64,000 nucleotides of DNA from Stieleria sp. JC731 (GTDB taxonomy: Bacteria; Planctomycetota; Planctomycetia; Pirellulales; Pirellulaceae). Within the stretch, counting starts at the first letter, position 1. Each line of letters begins with the position of its first letter. The stretch covers positions 310,001 to 374,000 of the forward strand of contig NZ_JAJKFQ010000029.1 of NCBI RefSeq assembly GCF_020966635.1, written 5' to 3'. The notes under the pieces were generated by a model. The model made no database searches. It had not been told where the DNA came from and saw nothing but the letters and a program-made list of their open reading frames with translations. Positions 27,634-36,632 of the stretch are shown here, piece by piece. Position numbers and translations under genes: made by a program.

Positions 27634-30158
27634 TCTCGATACCGATTGCGGAAACGTTTGTTCGCTGGGATTCGCCGTTGCAACGCTGGGAATGGATCGC
27701 ACTGTTCGCCAGCGCGCTATTAGTCTGGATGGTTCTACGCGTTATCTGGGGCGCGTCGTTGGTTCGTGAACGTCACGGACTGATGATCTTGCGTGCGATT
27801 GCGATCGCAATCGTCTTGGTCATCCTGATGGGCCCTTCGATCATTGATCAACAGCCAGGCGAAACAACTCGTTCACGCATGATCTACCTTTTCGATGGCT
27901 CGCAAAGCATGCAGCTCGGTGGGGAATCGGATCGATGGCAGCAAGCGATTTCCTTCACACGATCGGCACATGATCAGGCAGGACCGGAACAGGCAGCCGA
28001 CGTGCAAGCGTTTCGATTCGGGCACCGCCTGGAACCTTTCGTCAAATCGAATCCGGATCAAGCGGCAAATCGCAAATTGCCCACGTGGCTGGCAACCGAA
28101 TCTTCTGATTCGATTCGATTGGTCGGTACCAACAATGTTGATGCCGATTCGACCTTGATCGAAAAGCCGGATGCATCAGATTCTCGGCTTGCCGATGCAT
28201 TGCGTCAGCTATTGCCACAAGTCCGAGGCAAATCGTCTGCGGGCGTCGTTTTGCTTTCCGACGGACGTGTCCGAGCATCAGAGTCGGTCGAAAAGCTTGG
28301 CGAAATCTTTGGGCAGACCGGTGTCCCGATCCATGTGGTCCCAATCGGTGAAGCTGGTGGTTCCGGTGATATCGCGATCGTTTCCCTTGTCGTCCCGGCA
28401 CGAGTCCGCAAGTTCACAGAAAACGAACTTCAAGTCTTCCTTCGTAGCTTTGGATTTCCCGGCCAACAAACCACAGTTCGAGTTTTACGAAAGTCGACAA
28501 AGACCGGAGGCGAATACACCGAAGTCAATTCGCTTCCGATCACTTTAACCGGGGGCGCCCAATCAGCGTCGCTTACCTTTAGAGTCGATGATCGCCCTGA
28601 AGACTTAATCGTTTCGGTTGACCCTATCGAAGGCGAATTGAGCACCAAGAATAATCGTGTCGAAACACATGTCGAAATCGACAGAACCAAGGTGCGTGTG
28701 CTTAGCATCCAAGCAGACCGTCCGGCCCCTGTTTCTCAGTCCAGTTTTCTTGGCGGACTGTTTGGAAACCTAGGAAGCCCCAACAGCGATAGCACATCGA
28801 TTCAATCGGCGCTGCAATCGGACGAAGACATCGAATGCACGGTCCTACTAAGCATCGGCGGACAAACACTGCGTCGTCTGGCGGCAAATGGATCACAGCA
28901 ATCCGGGGCCGGCTTTCCAAAGACACGTGCCGAATTGTTCGCATACGACTGCGTGATCTTGAACGAAGTCGCTGCCAATGTGTTAGACGATGAACAACAA
29001 CAGTGGTTAGCGCAGTGGATTGATGGTCGAGGCGGCGGACTGATCGTGACCGGGTCCGGAGCAATGAATCAGCGTGCTTGGAAGGACACCGTTTTGGAAC
29101 CACTGCTTCCTGTAACGTTGGATTCGGCATCACCGAATTATCCACTTTCGGCGCCGGTGCAGATCACACAGCCACTGCACCCAATTTGGCGTTTGCGGAT
29201 GGAGCAAATGCTGAATGAACAGATCCTTCAACGGCTTCCAAACCTTTCGGTTGCTGTCGGTGACCTAACCGCCAAGCCGACAGCAACGGTGTTGGCAAAA
29301 ACCGCTGACGAGGGCAAACCGGTCATGGTTTCCCAGCGTGCCGGTCGAGGCCGGATCATGGTTTCGAGCGCTTCGCTCTCTGGATCACCGTTGGACGATT
29401 TGGCACAGAACTGGGGAGACCAACCCGAACGCGTGGCCGCAAAGTTCTGGCGTAACCTCGTCTACTGGGCGACCGAAGAATCGTCGACCGGGAGGCGGCG
29501 TTTAGTCGTCAGCAGTAACCAACGCTTCTATCGACCAGGTCAACGATTGCAGGTCCGCGCAACATCTTATGATGAGGCTGCGCGTCGAACGACGAACTAT
29601 CGCGTTTGGGCAATGTTCGAACCCGAATCACTTGACGACATGTCGCTGTACTCTCCGGTGCTATGGCCTGACAATGTTGTCCGCGAAAGTGGCGAGGTGG
29701 GGCCCCGAATCGCTTGGGGTGAGGAATTACCCCTGAGGGTCAACGGCGAAGAAGATATCTACGAAATGGACCTGATGCTCAGCGAATCGGTTGCCGCTGC
29801 GGATAGCGGGATGAGAATTGAGTTGACAGCCTACGAAGGTGAAGACACCGGGATGGCATTCAGTCATGGAACCCAAGTCGACAGCACTTCGTTAGCAGTC
29901 CAAATCCTGAGCGATCCATTCGAGCAGCAGAATCCGTTGCCCAATCATGAGTTAATGTCTCGCTTGGCATCGGTCTCGGGCGGCAAGGTTCTGGAACGTC
30001 CGGAACAATTAACCCAGTTGCTTCGGGACCGCGAAGAATACCATGGCCCATCCAAGGTAGATTCATCACCGGCTTGGAACCGAACTTGGCTATGGTTCGG
30101 CTTAATTGGCATTTTGACGGTGGAATGGATCTGGCGACGAACGACAGGTTTGGCATGA
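27630..30158 (+). CDS. VWA-like membrane protein, last gene of the operon
   Basis: 842 aa. Two membrane segments occur near the N-terminus (about 22-40 and 52-70). A VWA-like domain begins with MIYLFDGSQSM (about residue 90); a DxSxS-type MIDAS follows the same pattern as in the DUF58 and BatA-like proteins. A large central part (about 390-620) resembles the glutamine-amidotransferase-like domain that often follows such VWA domains, and the C-terminus has one membrane helix (WLWFGLIGILTVEWIW). Start ATG 27630 overlaps the previous stop (ATGA). It ends 103 bp before the BlaI-like gene, the first gap in the operon, so transcription may or may not continue. Confidence 0.82.
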   Translation: MISIPIAETFVRWDSPLQRWEWIALFASALLVWMVLRVIWGASLVRERHGLMILRAIAIAIVLVILMGPSIIDQQPGETTRSRMIYLFDGSQSMQLGGESDRWQQAISFTRSAHDQAGPEQAADVQAFRFGHRLEPFVKSNPDQAANRKLPTWLATESSDSIRLVGTNNVDADSTLIEKPDASDSRLADALRQLLPQVRGKSSAGVVLLSDGRVRASESVEKLGEIFGQTGVPIHVVPIGEAGGSGDIAIVSLVVPARVRKFTENELQVFLRSFGFPGQQTTVRVLRKSTKTGGEYTEVNSLPITLTGGAQSASLTFRVDDRPEDLIVSVDPIEGELSTKNNRVETHVEIDRTKVRVLSIQADRPAPVSQSSFLGGLFGNLGSPNSDSTSIQSALQSDEDIECTVLLSIGGQTLRRLAANGSQQSGAGFPKTRAELFAYDCVILNEVAANVLDDEQQQWLAQWIDGRGGGLIVTGSGAMNQRAWKDTVLEPLLPVTLDSASPNYPLSAPVQITQPLHPIWRLRMEQMLNEQILQRLPNLSVAVGDLTAKPTATVLAKTADEGKPVMVSQRAGRGRIMVSSASLSGSPLDDLAQNWGDQPERVAAKFWRNLVYWATEESSTGRRRLVVSSNQRFYRPGQRLQVRATSYDEAARRTTNYRVWAMFEPESLDDMSLYSPVLWPDNVVRESGEVGPRIAWGEELPLRVNGEEDIYEMDLMLSESVAAADSGMRIELTAYEGEDTGMAFSHGTQVDSTSLAVQILSDPFEQQNPLPNHELMSRLASVSGGKVLERPEQLTQLLRDREEYHGPSKVDSSPAWNRTWLWFGLIGILTVEWIWRRTTGLA

Positions 30159-30223
30159 TGACCGAAGGCGGCACGTCAATGCGTCAGTTTTGAAAACACA
30201 ACAGCAAAGACACTTACCTCACG

Positions 30224-30233
30224 CTCAATTGAG
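30224..30233. promoter_or_regulatory. Palindrome upstream of the BlaI-like gene
   Basis: The perfect 10-bp palindrome CTCAATTGAG lies 28 bp before the BlaI-like start codon. BlaI/MecI proteins bind dyads near their own promoters, so this could be an autoregulatory site. It is short and could be chance. Confidence 0.25.
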
Positions 30234-30260
30234 AAACCCAGCAGACCAGAACAAGAGACA

Positions 30261-30644
30261 ATGGTGAAACCATCCAAAGATGTAACCGCGGCCGAGCTTG
30301 CCATCCTGGAAAAGCTTTGGGAACACGAACGGGCCACTTTGAAGCAGTTGTCAAAGTGGCTTTACGGTGCCGAAACCCCCTCCGACATCGCGACAGTCCA
30401 GAAGCTGATCTCGCGTCTTGAAGCGAAAGGGTTCGTCGGACGTGATCGTGATTGCTGGCCGCACCAATTCTGTGCGATCGTCGATCGCGATGAACTGATC
30501 AGCAATCGGCTTCAAGCGACCGCTGACGAATTGTGTGACGGTACCATGGGGACTCTGCTAACCCACCTGGTTAAGTCCGCAAAATTCAATTCCCGCCACC
30601 GCAAACGCCTTCGTAAACTTCTGGACGACCTGGACTCCGAATAA
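30261..30644 (+). CDS. BlaI/MecI/CopY-family transcriptional repressor
   Basis: 127 aa. The winged-helix start VTAAELAILEKLWEHERATLKQL and the recognition part ATVQKLISRLEAKGFVGRDRD match the BlaI/MecI family. In that family the repressor is removed by a paired M56 protease, usually after ligand sensing. The paired M56 gene starts immediately after, with a TAATG overlap (stop 30642-30644, ATG 30644). The C-terminal dimerisation part is Leu/Arg-rich as expected. Targets are unknown. The dyad in the 15.05-kb promoter is a candidate, but no match between sites was established. Confidence 0.9.
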   Translation: MVKPSKDVTAAELAILEKLWEHERATLKQLSKWLYGAETPSDIATVQKLISRLEAKGFVGRDRDCWPHQFCAIVDRDELISNRLQATADELCDGTMGTLLTHLVKSAKFNSRHRKRLRKLLDDLDSE

Positions 30645-32608
30645 TGTTCTTGCTGGAGTTAGTTTTCGGAAACTTACTTCTAGCATCGTTGATCGCCGCG
30701 ATTGCAATTTGTGTCGGACGCGGTGGTAGACGTGCGGCGCTCGCACATGCGCTGTGGGTATTGGTGTTCGTCAAACTGATCACCCCACCCATCATTTCGT
30801 TGCCGGTCCCGATCCCATTTCCCAGCCAAACCGCCGGGATCGCGAACCCGTCGCAATCCGATATCAAAATCGCACGGTCGGATTCCGAACCAAACGCGAC
30901 TCGTGTTCACGAATCGGAAATTGCGAATAAGGACAGCGCCGGAGATCATCTCAACAACGAAAGTGATATCCAACTTGCTGCCAACTTGCCGTTAGGAACG
31001 GATGTCATTTCCACGGCTCCCACCAGCATCGCCGAGTATCTCTGGGAGTTCGGAAGCCGCGCTAGCAACTGGATCATAGGCATTTGGGCGATCGGGTTTC
31101 TTGTTATCGCCTGCCGCAGTCTCCTTCGGCTGATCCGATTTCGCCGCCTGATCGCGCAATGTGGACGTGATGATGAAGACGCAGCGGACATCGTTCGGCA
31201 ATTCTCGTGTGGTCGTTTGACATCACGCTGGGGCACATCGCCACGCGTCATCCGCATTGATGTCCATGTTTCGCCAATGCTGTTTGGCTTTGCGACACGT
31301 CCAATGATTGTGTGCCCAGAAGATCTGTGGCAAGCGATGTCCGACGACGATCGGCGTGCCTTTCTCGCTCACGAAACGGCCCACTATTGTCGACGCGACC
31401 ACTGGGTCCGATGGCTCGAATGGATTGTCTCATCAGCCTACTGGTGGTTTCCAGGAATCTACTTTGCTCAGCGTCAATTGGAACGCCATGAAGAGGCCTG
31501 CTGCGATCGACGCGCCGTAGAGCTGTTGGAAACGAAGCCTCGCCGATATGCAGAAGCTTTACTGCGAGTCGTCGACTTCATCAGTGATCACCAGATCGGA
31601 CTTCCCGGTTTTGCGTCTGGGATGCAACCGACAGCGACGCTAGAGGAGCGTCTGCGTTTGCTGATGCGACAAGAATCTAATATGCCTGCATCGCGAGGGC
31701 TACGCCTTGCCAGCGGCGTTGTCTGTTCGGCGATGATCGTTGTTCATCCGCAGCTTTACGCGATGCCTCTGAATGAACGTCAAAATGTTTCAAGGCGATG
31801 GACAATCGCTTCACCCTCGTTCGAAGACGCTATCGAAACAACGGCTGCATCGAATGCCGATCCGATAGTCGAGGAAGCCGATCTACCACCTGCACCCAGC
31901 GGGTTTTGGAACCTCAAACCTCAACGGCGTTGGGCGAGCTTTACCCTTCAGACATCCGGCTACCACTTGCGTGCGATTTCAGGACGCGGGATCTCGATCA
32001 ATGGCAATCGAACGCGTCTTACATTTAGCGAAGACCAACTGACAGCGATCTCTGAAATCTCGTCCACCGGTCGTGTCATCATTGGTGACCGACAAGGCAA
32101 GATCCGAATGTGGGATCTCGAAGCCGCGATGGCAGTCTCCCTTCTGGGCAGCCACCAAAGTGAAGTCACCAGCGTTTGTGTCGGAACGGATGGAGGTGTC
32201 TTTTCATCCGATTCCGCTGGCTCTGTGATTCGCTGGGAAATGCAGTCTGGACAAATGATTGGGCGGTGGACTTCCGATGGTGTGCCCATCCAATCGATTC
32301 GCCTTTCAGATGATGGGATGTTTCTTGCCGTCGTTTGTGGCGATTGGAAAATGCGAGGCGAGATCCCAACGCTACATCTATTGAACACTCAAACGCTCTC
32401 GCACCAAGGCCAACAAACGTTACCACAAGACGCCGCCTTGGTTCAGCAAGACGAACAACATCGCTGGTGTATCGTTCACTGGGATGGATCCATCACAGAT
32501 CTATTTAGCGGCTCTCCGTTGGGAGCCATCGACAAAGTTCGTGTCTCCGCATTGCTGTTGTCTCAACACGCAAAATTCGACGTCGCCGAACCTACCGCCG
32601 ACAACTAA
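30644..32608 (+). CDS. M56 (BlaR1-like) metalloprotease with WD40-like C-terminal domain
   Basis: 654 aa. Two membrane segments at about 5-22 and 28-50, another near 135-155, and the M56 zinc motif HETAHY at about 243, followed by a downstream ERHEEACCD that supplies the third ligand region. BlaR1-type proteins cleave BlaI-family repressors. In classical BlaR1 the C-terminal domain is a penicillin-binding sensor; here the region after the last membrane segment (about 360-380) carries WD40-like strands, for example GKIRMWDLE and GSVIRWEMQ, with an LSDDGMFLAVV blade. It is translationally coupled to the BlaI-like gene (TAATG). The sensed signal is therefore probably not a beta-lactam; that is inference. 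Confidence 0.85.
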   Translation: MFLLELVFGNLLLASLIAAIAICVGRGGRRAALAHALWVLVFVKLITPPIISLPVPIPFPSQTAGIANPSQSDIKIARSDSEPNATRVHESEIANKDSAGDHLNNESDIQLAANLPLGTDVISTAPTSIAEYLWEFGSRASNWIIGIWAIGFLVIACRSLLRLIRFRRLIAQCGRDDEDAADIVRQFSCGRLTSRWGTSPRVIRIDVHVSPMLFGFATRPMIVCPEDLWQAMSDDDRRAFLAHETAHYCRRDHWVRWLEWIVSSAYWWFPGIYFAQRQLERHEEACCDRRAVELLETKPRRYAEALLRVVDFISDHQIGLPGFASGMQPTATLEERLRLLMRQESNMPASRGLRLASGVVCSAMIVVHPQLYAMPLNERQNVSRRWTIASPSFEDAIETTAASNADPIVEEADLPPAPSGFWNLKPQRRWASFTLQTSGYHLRAISGRGISINGNRTRLTFSEDQLTAISEISSTGRVIIGDRQGKIRMWDLEAAMAVSLLGSHQSEVTSVCVGTDGGVFSSDSAGSVIRWEMQSGQMIGRWTSDGVPIQSIRLSDDGMFLAVVCGDWKMRGEIPTLHLLNTQTLSHQGQQTLPQDAALVQQDEQHRWCIVHWDGSITDLFSGSPLGAIDKVRVSALLLSQHAKFDVAEPTADN

Positions 32609-32706
32609 ATACCGAATCGGCTGATCGCAGTTTGGTTGGCTAAGAAACCCATTCGGCCCTTCGGTCTGATTCTTTTCCGTTTGCATCCGATACCCCAGGA
32701 AATTTG

Positions 32707-33726
32707 ATGCGCAGTTTTCACTTCGCCGTTGCGATCGCAAGCTTGCTTGCGTTCGCATGCTCGTTTGCGACGCCCGGCAGAGCACAGAACACTTCGCCGA
32801 GCGAACCGGATGTATCTACAGGAACAGCATCGGTCAGCGGTCAACGCCATCTGACGATAGTCGTAGGGCTTCCTGGCGACCAAGTGCACCGAGAATTGAT
32901 GACGGATGCGGCGATCAAGTTGATCGGTAGAACAGAGGAACAGCTTTCGGTCGCGTCAGAAAACCTGACGGTTCTGGCAGGCGATGCCGAAATGCAGCAA
33001 ACCTTGTCTGAATTGCACAGCAACGTCAGCATCAGTACGGCCGAATCCATCGAAGAAACCCTGCACCACGCATCAGAGCGTTTGACCAAAAACGATGCGT
33101 ATTGGTTAATCATGATTGGCCATTCACATCCGCAAGGCGTCGAAGCTCAATTCAACGTCAAGGACAAAGATTTCCATCAAGTAGACTTCGCGAAGTGGGC
33201 TGATTCAATTGATTGCTCTGAACAAGTCTTCTGGCTGACGCAGCCGCTGAGCGGGCTTTGGATCAAGCCAACGGCGAAGTCCGGACGTGTGGTGCTGACC
33301 GCAACGGAAGCCGATTTGGAGTTTACTGCAACGGAAATGCCCTACGCGTTGGCGGATATCCTAGCCGGTGAAAATGAAAACCAACCTCTTGGCGATATCG
33401 ACGGTGACCAGAAAACAACTCTGTTAGACCTTTACCTTGCCACATGCATCGAAGTCACGATGCGTTTTCGATCGATTGATCGTTTGCAAACCGAGCACGG
33501 ACAACTGGACGACAACAGCGACGGACGCGGCAGCGAAGTTCAAACGCCTTACCTTCCGCCAGAACCCGTCGAAGACGAAACCGATGACGAAGAGACCGAG
33601 GAAGAAGAGCCAACCGAGGATACAGAAACGGAAACTTCAGTCGGCATGGCCGCAAAACCAGACATCATCGAAAGCCGAAACCTGGATGGATACCGCAGCC
33701 GATTCATTTTGCTGAAACGAGATTAA
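32707..33726 (+). CDS. Secreted caspase/legumain-like (C13-like) fold protein, likely inactive
   Basis: 339 aa. A signal peptide is seen at 1-28 (hydrophobic core, then PGRAQN). The body follows the pattern of bacterial C13/caspase-like proteins: a VVGLPGD strand, MIGHSHP at the position of the catalytic His, FWLTQPLSGLWI where the Cys strand would be, and the SGRVVLTATEA strand. No cysteine is present at the nucleophile position. After this an EF-hand-like GDIDGDQKTTLLDLYLA occurs, then an acidic Glu/Thr tail. The start at ATG 32707 has an AGGA site. It follows the M56 gene by 98 bp on the same strand. The fold assignment is from motif order only. Confidence 0.5.
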   Translation: MRSFHFAVAIASLLAFACSFATPGRAQNTSPSEPDVSTGTASVSGQRHLTIVVGLPGDQVHRELMTDAAIKLIGRTEEQLSVASENLTVLAGDAEMQQTLSELHSNVSISTAESIEETLHHASERLTKNDAYWLIMIGHSHPQGVEAQFNVKDKDFHQVDFAKWADSIDCSEQVFWLTQPLSGLWIKPTAKSGRVVLTATEADLEFTATEMPYALADILAGENENQPLGDIDGDQKTTLLDLYLATCIEVTMRFRSIDRLQTEHGQLDDNSDGRGSEVQTPYLPPEPVEDETDDEETEEEEPTEDTETETSVGMAAKPDIIESRNLDGYRSRFILLKRD

Positions 33727-34204
33727 CCTCGATTCCAGAAACCACCAATCTGCTTTAACGCAGGCTCGATTAAGGAGTGTTCCGCTTTGGTTCAGCAATT
33801 CGCAGCCTGTCGAAAAACACCGAGTTTTGCCGACTTGGCGATACCCGCAGAGATGTTTGTTCGACGTCTAATGCGGGCCAGGTCAATGATCCGCCAGCGT
33901 GCGGTCTTTGGTACCCAGTGTGACGATCACCTTGGCTAACTGGCAGGGCAACTTGAGAACACTAATAAGCCAAAGGCATACTTCACTCTCGATTAGTGCT
34001 CATTAGTGAAGATTAGTGGTTGAAACCTGGGAACACAAATCAGAGCCGCTACGCATCTTGTCTAGGGCGAACACGACCCAGTGACCACTTGCTTTCGGGA
34101 GGGACAGATCGAATCGGTCGTCGCTCGTCGAAATTCACCAAGCGATCTTGGAAGCCATCATGACCGAGACTTGCCAGTTTCGGTTGACATTGTGAGTCCA
34201 CGCA
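33727..34204. other. Intergenic region
   Basis: 478 bp between the convergent C13-like and DUF4919-like genes. It contains the ATTAGTG repeat described separately. No gene with recognisable features is seen, nor a clear terminator. Confidence 0.5.
33992..34018 (+). repeat. Three ATTAGTG motifs spaced exactly 10 bp
   Basis: ATTAGTG occurs at 33992-33998, 34002-34008 and 34012-34018, so the same 7-mer recurs once per helical turn. A reversed ACTAAT is found at 33961-33966. The phrase resembles short dispersed repeats I recall in Rhodopirellula intergenic DNA; that recollection is unverified. It could also be an array of protein-binding sites. Confidence 0.6.
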
Positions 34205-34726
34205 TCAGTTGTCGCTGGAGAACTTATTGGCTCGGGCATAGAGTTCGGTGATGTCAAACCAAAGTTCTGTGCCGTCCGTGCACGTGATCTTGTCATAAAT
34301 GTGACGATCTTCATGAACCAACGACTGGCTCTGAAGCTCTTTTTCCAAGAAGGCAAGTACGTCGTACTCGTCCATCGTTCGGGAGATCAAGTAAGGTGAC
34401 GCTTGCGACCCTTCTCCGGTCGCCAGGATACCTTCGCAAATGGCCGCCGCTGTCATCCCCTCAAATTGACGACGCTCATTGTCACCCTGTTCTTCACAAA
34501 CCTTTGCCATCAGCAAATGAGCGCGAGGGCTGAGAAGCAAATTACAACTAGCCTCGGATATCATCTTCGCAGCACGATCCCACTGTTTATCTTCCATCAC
34601 ATCAACGATATCGTTGATTTCATCAGAGTAGGGATCGAACTGTTCAGACTGCAAAAGCACTGTCCTGGCGTTTAAATACGTTTGGCGACAGGGCGATCGA
34701 ATCAGCGATAAGAATTCTTCTTTCAT
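34205..34726 (-). CDS. DUF4919-like protein
   Basis: 173 aa, no signal peptide or membrane helix. The order of motifs, a start with FLSLIRSPCRQTYLNAR, a central SPRAHLLMAKVCEEQGD and a later GEGSQASPYLISRTMDEYDVL, followed by LWFDITELY, resembles the DUF4919 family found in Bacteroidetes and planctomycetes; its role is unknown. Start ATG 34726 is the only good one; no strong ribosome-binding site is visible. It stands alone between two repeat-bearing non-coding stretches. The identification is from pattern memory. Confidence 0.55.
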   Translation of the reverse strand: MKEEFLSLIRSPCRQTYLNARTVLLQSEQFDPYSDEINDIVDVMEDKQWDRAAKMISEASCNLLLSPRAHLLMAKVCEEQGDNERRQFEGMTAAAICEGILATGEGSQASPYLISRTMDEYDVLAFLEKELQSQSLVHEDRHIYDKITCTDGTELWFDITELYARANKFSSDN

Positions 34727-35474
34727 CGGACGGGGGCAACGAAGAAAGGTAGCGAACCGGAAACATCAAAAAGGTCGACAACAAACGGCAACATATTTCG
34801 CTTCATCAAGACGTTGTCGATTGACCGGTTTTTAAGAACAACAATTCACTTCAACCAGGCAACCAAGTGGCCCGGCAAAGTGGAGTTAAAACCTTAGGTC
34901 AAAGAACCGTGCCCCTTAGTCCTACGTTTGATGAAAAACAAAATAGTGCCCGGCAGAATCTCGACCGCCTGGATCGCTGGGCTGTTCGTTCCACAGATTT
35001 TAATACCGCTTCTGTCGATATTGTGAAGGCTTTTGCCAAACAGCCAACATTCCCCACAACGTAGCGGTTTGATAAGCCCATGGGAATGCATCGACATGGC
35101 GTCTTTGCGACGAAGATAAACCGCCGGTACTTCCCAAATAGAAACAGCCGCACTGAAACCCAATACGGCTGCAATTCAATACGGCTGCAATTCAATACGG
35201 CTGCAATTAGCTTGTCGACTCGATCTAAATCAAATCGCTGTCTTCCCCCAAAGGCCTATGTTGGCAAAACGCCAGCATTGGAAAAAAGTGCGTGCACTCA
35301 ATTTGAGAACACTTTCACACCTAGCTTGCACGTAGGCGTGTGCAGTCAGACCGCCTTGGTGACCTGTTGATTTCAGCTTTGGACGCTCAACAAGTCACCT
35401 TTACTCACGAACACTGAGGGGAAAGTACGCTACCTTCACTAAGCGGAGGGCGACGTTTAAAAACCAGCAGGCGA
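34727..35474. other. Long intergenic region with tandem repeat
   Basis: 748 bp without a convincing gene. Frames of 65-98 codons exist on both strands, but they run through the tandem 16-mer and have no protein-like pattern. The repeat is given separately. Confidence 0.5.
35161..35208 (+). repeat. Three perfect tandem copies of a 16-bp unit
   Basis: CAATACGGCTGCAATT is repeated exactly at 35161-35176, 35177-35192 and 35193-35208 without spacers. The unit is not a multiple of three and no gene covers it. It is a short minisatellite, of a kind that can vary by slippage. Confidence 0.9.
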
Positions 35475-36632
35475 TTAAGCCGCGAGTTTAGCTCCGGCGC
35501 GATAGTAGCCGGCAATCCCTTCGACGACCTGTTCTTGCTCCTCAGCGGTTAAGCTTGGGAAGATCGGCAGGTTCAAGATTTCCGCACATGCCCGTTCGGT
35601 CTCAGGCAATGTCGACGATTTGACCTTCAGATCGGCGTAGCATTCTTGGCGGTGAACCGGAACGGGATAGTAGATCTCGCTACCGATGCCGCGTTCGCCA
35701 AGGTAACTTCGCATGGCATCGCGGCGTCCGCCACCAACTCGAATTCCGAATTGGTTCCAAACGTGAAACGCGTTGGAATCGACGGTCGGCAAAACGATTT
35801 GATCCGGTCCAACCAACCCCGCATCACGAAGCAGTTCCATGTATCGCGAAGCAATCTTTTGACGCGATTCAACGGCGTCATCGAGGTGTCGCATCTTGAT
35901 CCGCAATACTGCCGCTTGGAATGTATCCAGACGGCTGTTGATACCAACGGCTTTGTGATAGTAGCGCGGACGCATCCCGTGGCCAGCCAACAATCGCAAT
36001 CGATCAGCAAATGTGTCGTCGTTGCTTGTCAGCATGCCGCCGTCACCCATGCCGCCAAGGTTCTTTGTGGGGTAAAAGCTGAAGCACCCGGCAACGCCCC
36101 AGCTACCTGCTGGTCGCGAATGATACGCCGCACCGATCGCTTGGGCAGCGTCTTCGATGACAGGGATATCGTGCTGAGTCGCGATTTGGCAAATCCGATC
36201 GATCTGGCAACACTGACCAAATAGGTGCACCGGGATGATCGCACGAGTCTTGTTGGTGATCGCTTCGGCGACGCATTCAGGATCAATATTGAATGTGTCT
36301 GGACAGATATCGACGAAGACCGGGGTCGCGCCCAGTCGTGTGATGCAGCTGACGGAAGCAAAAAAAGTAAAGCTCGGAACGATGACTTCATCGCCAGGCC
36401 CGATGTCGAGCGCCATTAATGATAGCAATAGCGCATCGCTTCCCGATGCACATCCGACAGCGTGTTCCGCTTGGCTGTGAGCTGCAACTTCTTTTTCGAG
36501 CTCAACAACATCGGGACCAAACAAAAACCGTCCGCTATCTACCACAGCTGCGAGAGCTTCAACGAATTCATCGCGATAGGGTTCGTTGTCGCGGTTGATA
36601 TCCAATAGCGGCACATGGGTCGAGCCAGTCAT
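35475..36632 (-). CDS. DegT/DnrJ/EryC1/StrS-family aminotransferase
   Basis: 385 aa. PLP enzymes of this family transaminate nucleotide-linked keto-sugars for surface polysaccharides or glycans. The PLP lysine is in SFYPTKNLGGMGDGGM; other family marks are GCASGSDALLLSLMAL, EVIVPSFTFFASV and IPVIEDAAQAIGA, and a substrate-binding GINSRLDTFQAA. ATG 36632 is preceded by AAGGAAGG at good spacing, which decides the start; upstream in-frame sequence to 36809 is not conserved-looking. No sugar nucleotide genes are beside it. Confidence 0.9.
   Translation of the reverse strand: MTGSTHVPLLDINRDNEPYRDEFVEALAAVVDSGRFLFGPDVVELEKEVAAHSQAEHAVGCASGSDALLLSLMALDIGPGDEVIVPSFTFFASVSCITRLGATPVFVDICPDTFNIDPECVAEAITNKTRAIIPVHLFGQCCQIDRICQIATQHDIPVIEDAAQAIGAAYHSRPAGSWGVAGCFSFYPTKNLGGMGDGGMLTSNDDTFADRLRLLAGHGMRPRYYHKAVGINSRLDTFQAAVLRIKMRHLDDAVESRQKIASRYMELLRDAGLVGPDQIVLPTVDSNAFHVWNQFGIRVGGGRRDAMRSYLGERGIGSEIYYPVPVHRQECYADLKVKSSTLPETERACAEILNLPIFPSLTAEEQEQVVEGIAGYYRAGAKLAA

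Noticed and set aside
35161-35208. Start of a CRISPR array
   Set aside because: The three copies are directly adjacent with no spacers and the unit is only 16 bp; no cas gene is present.
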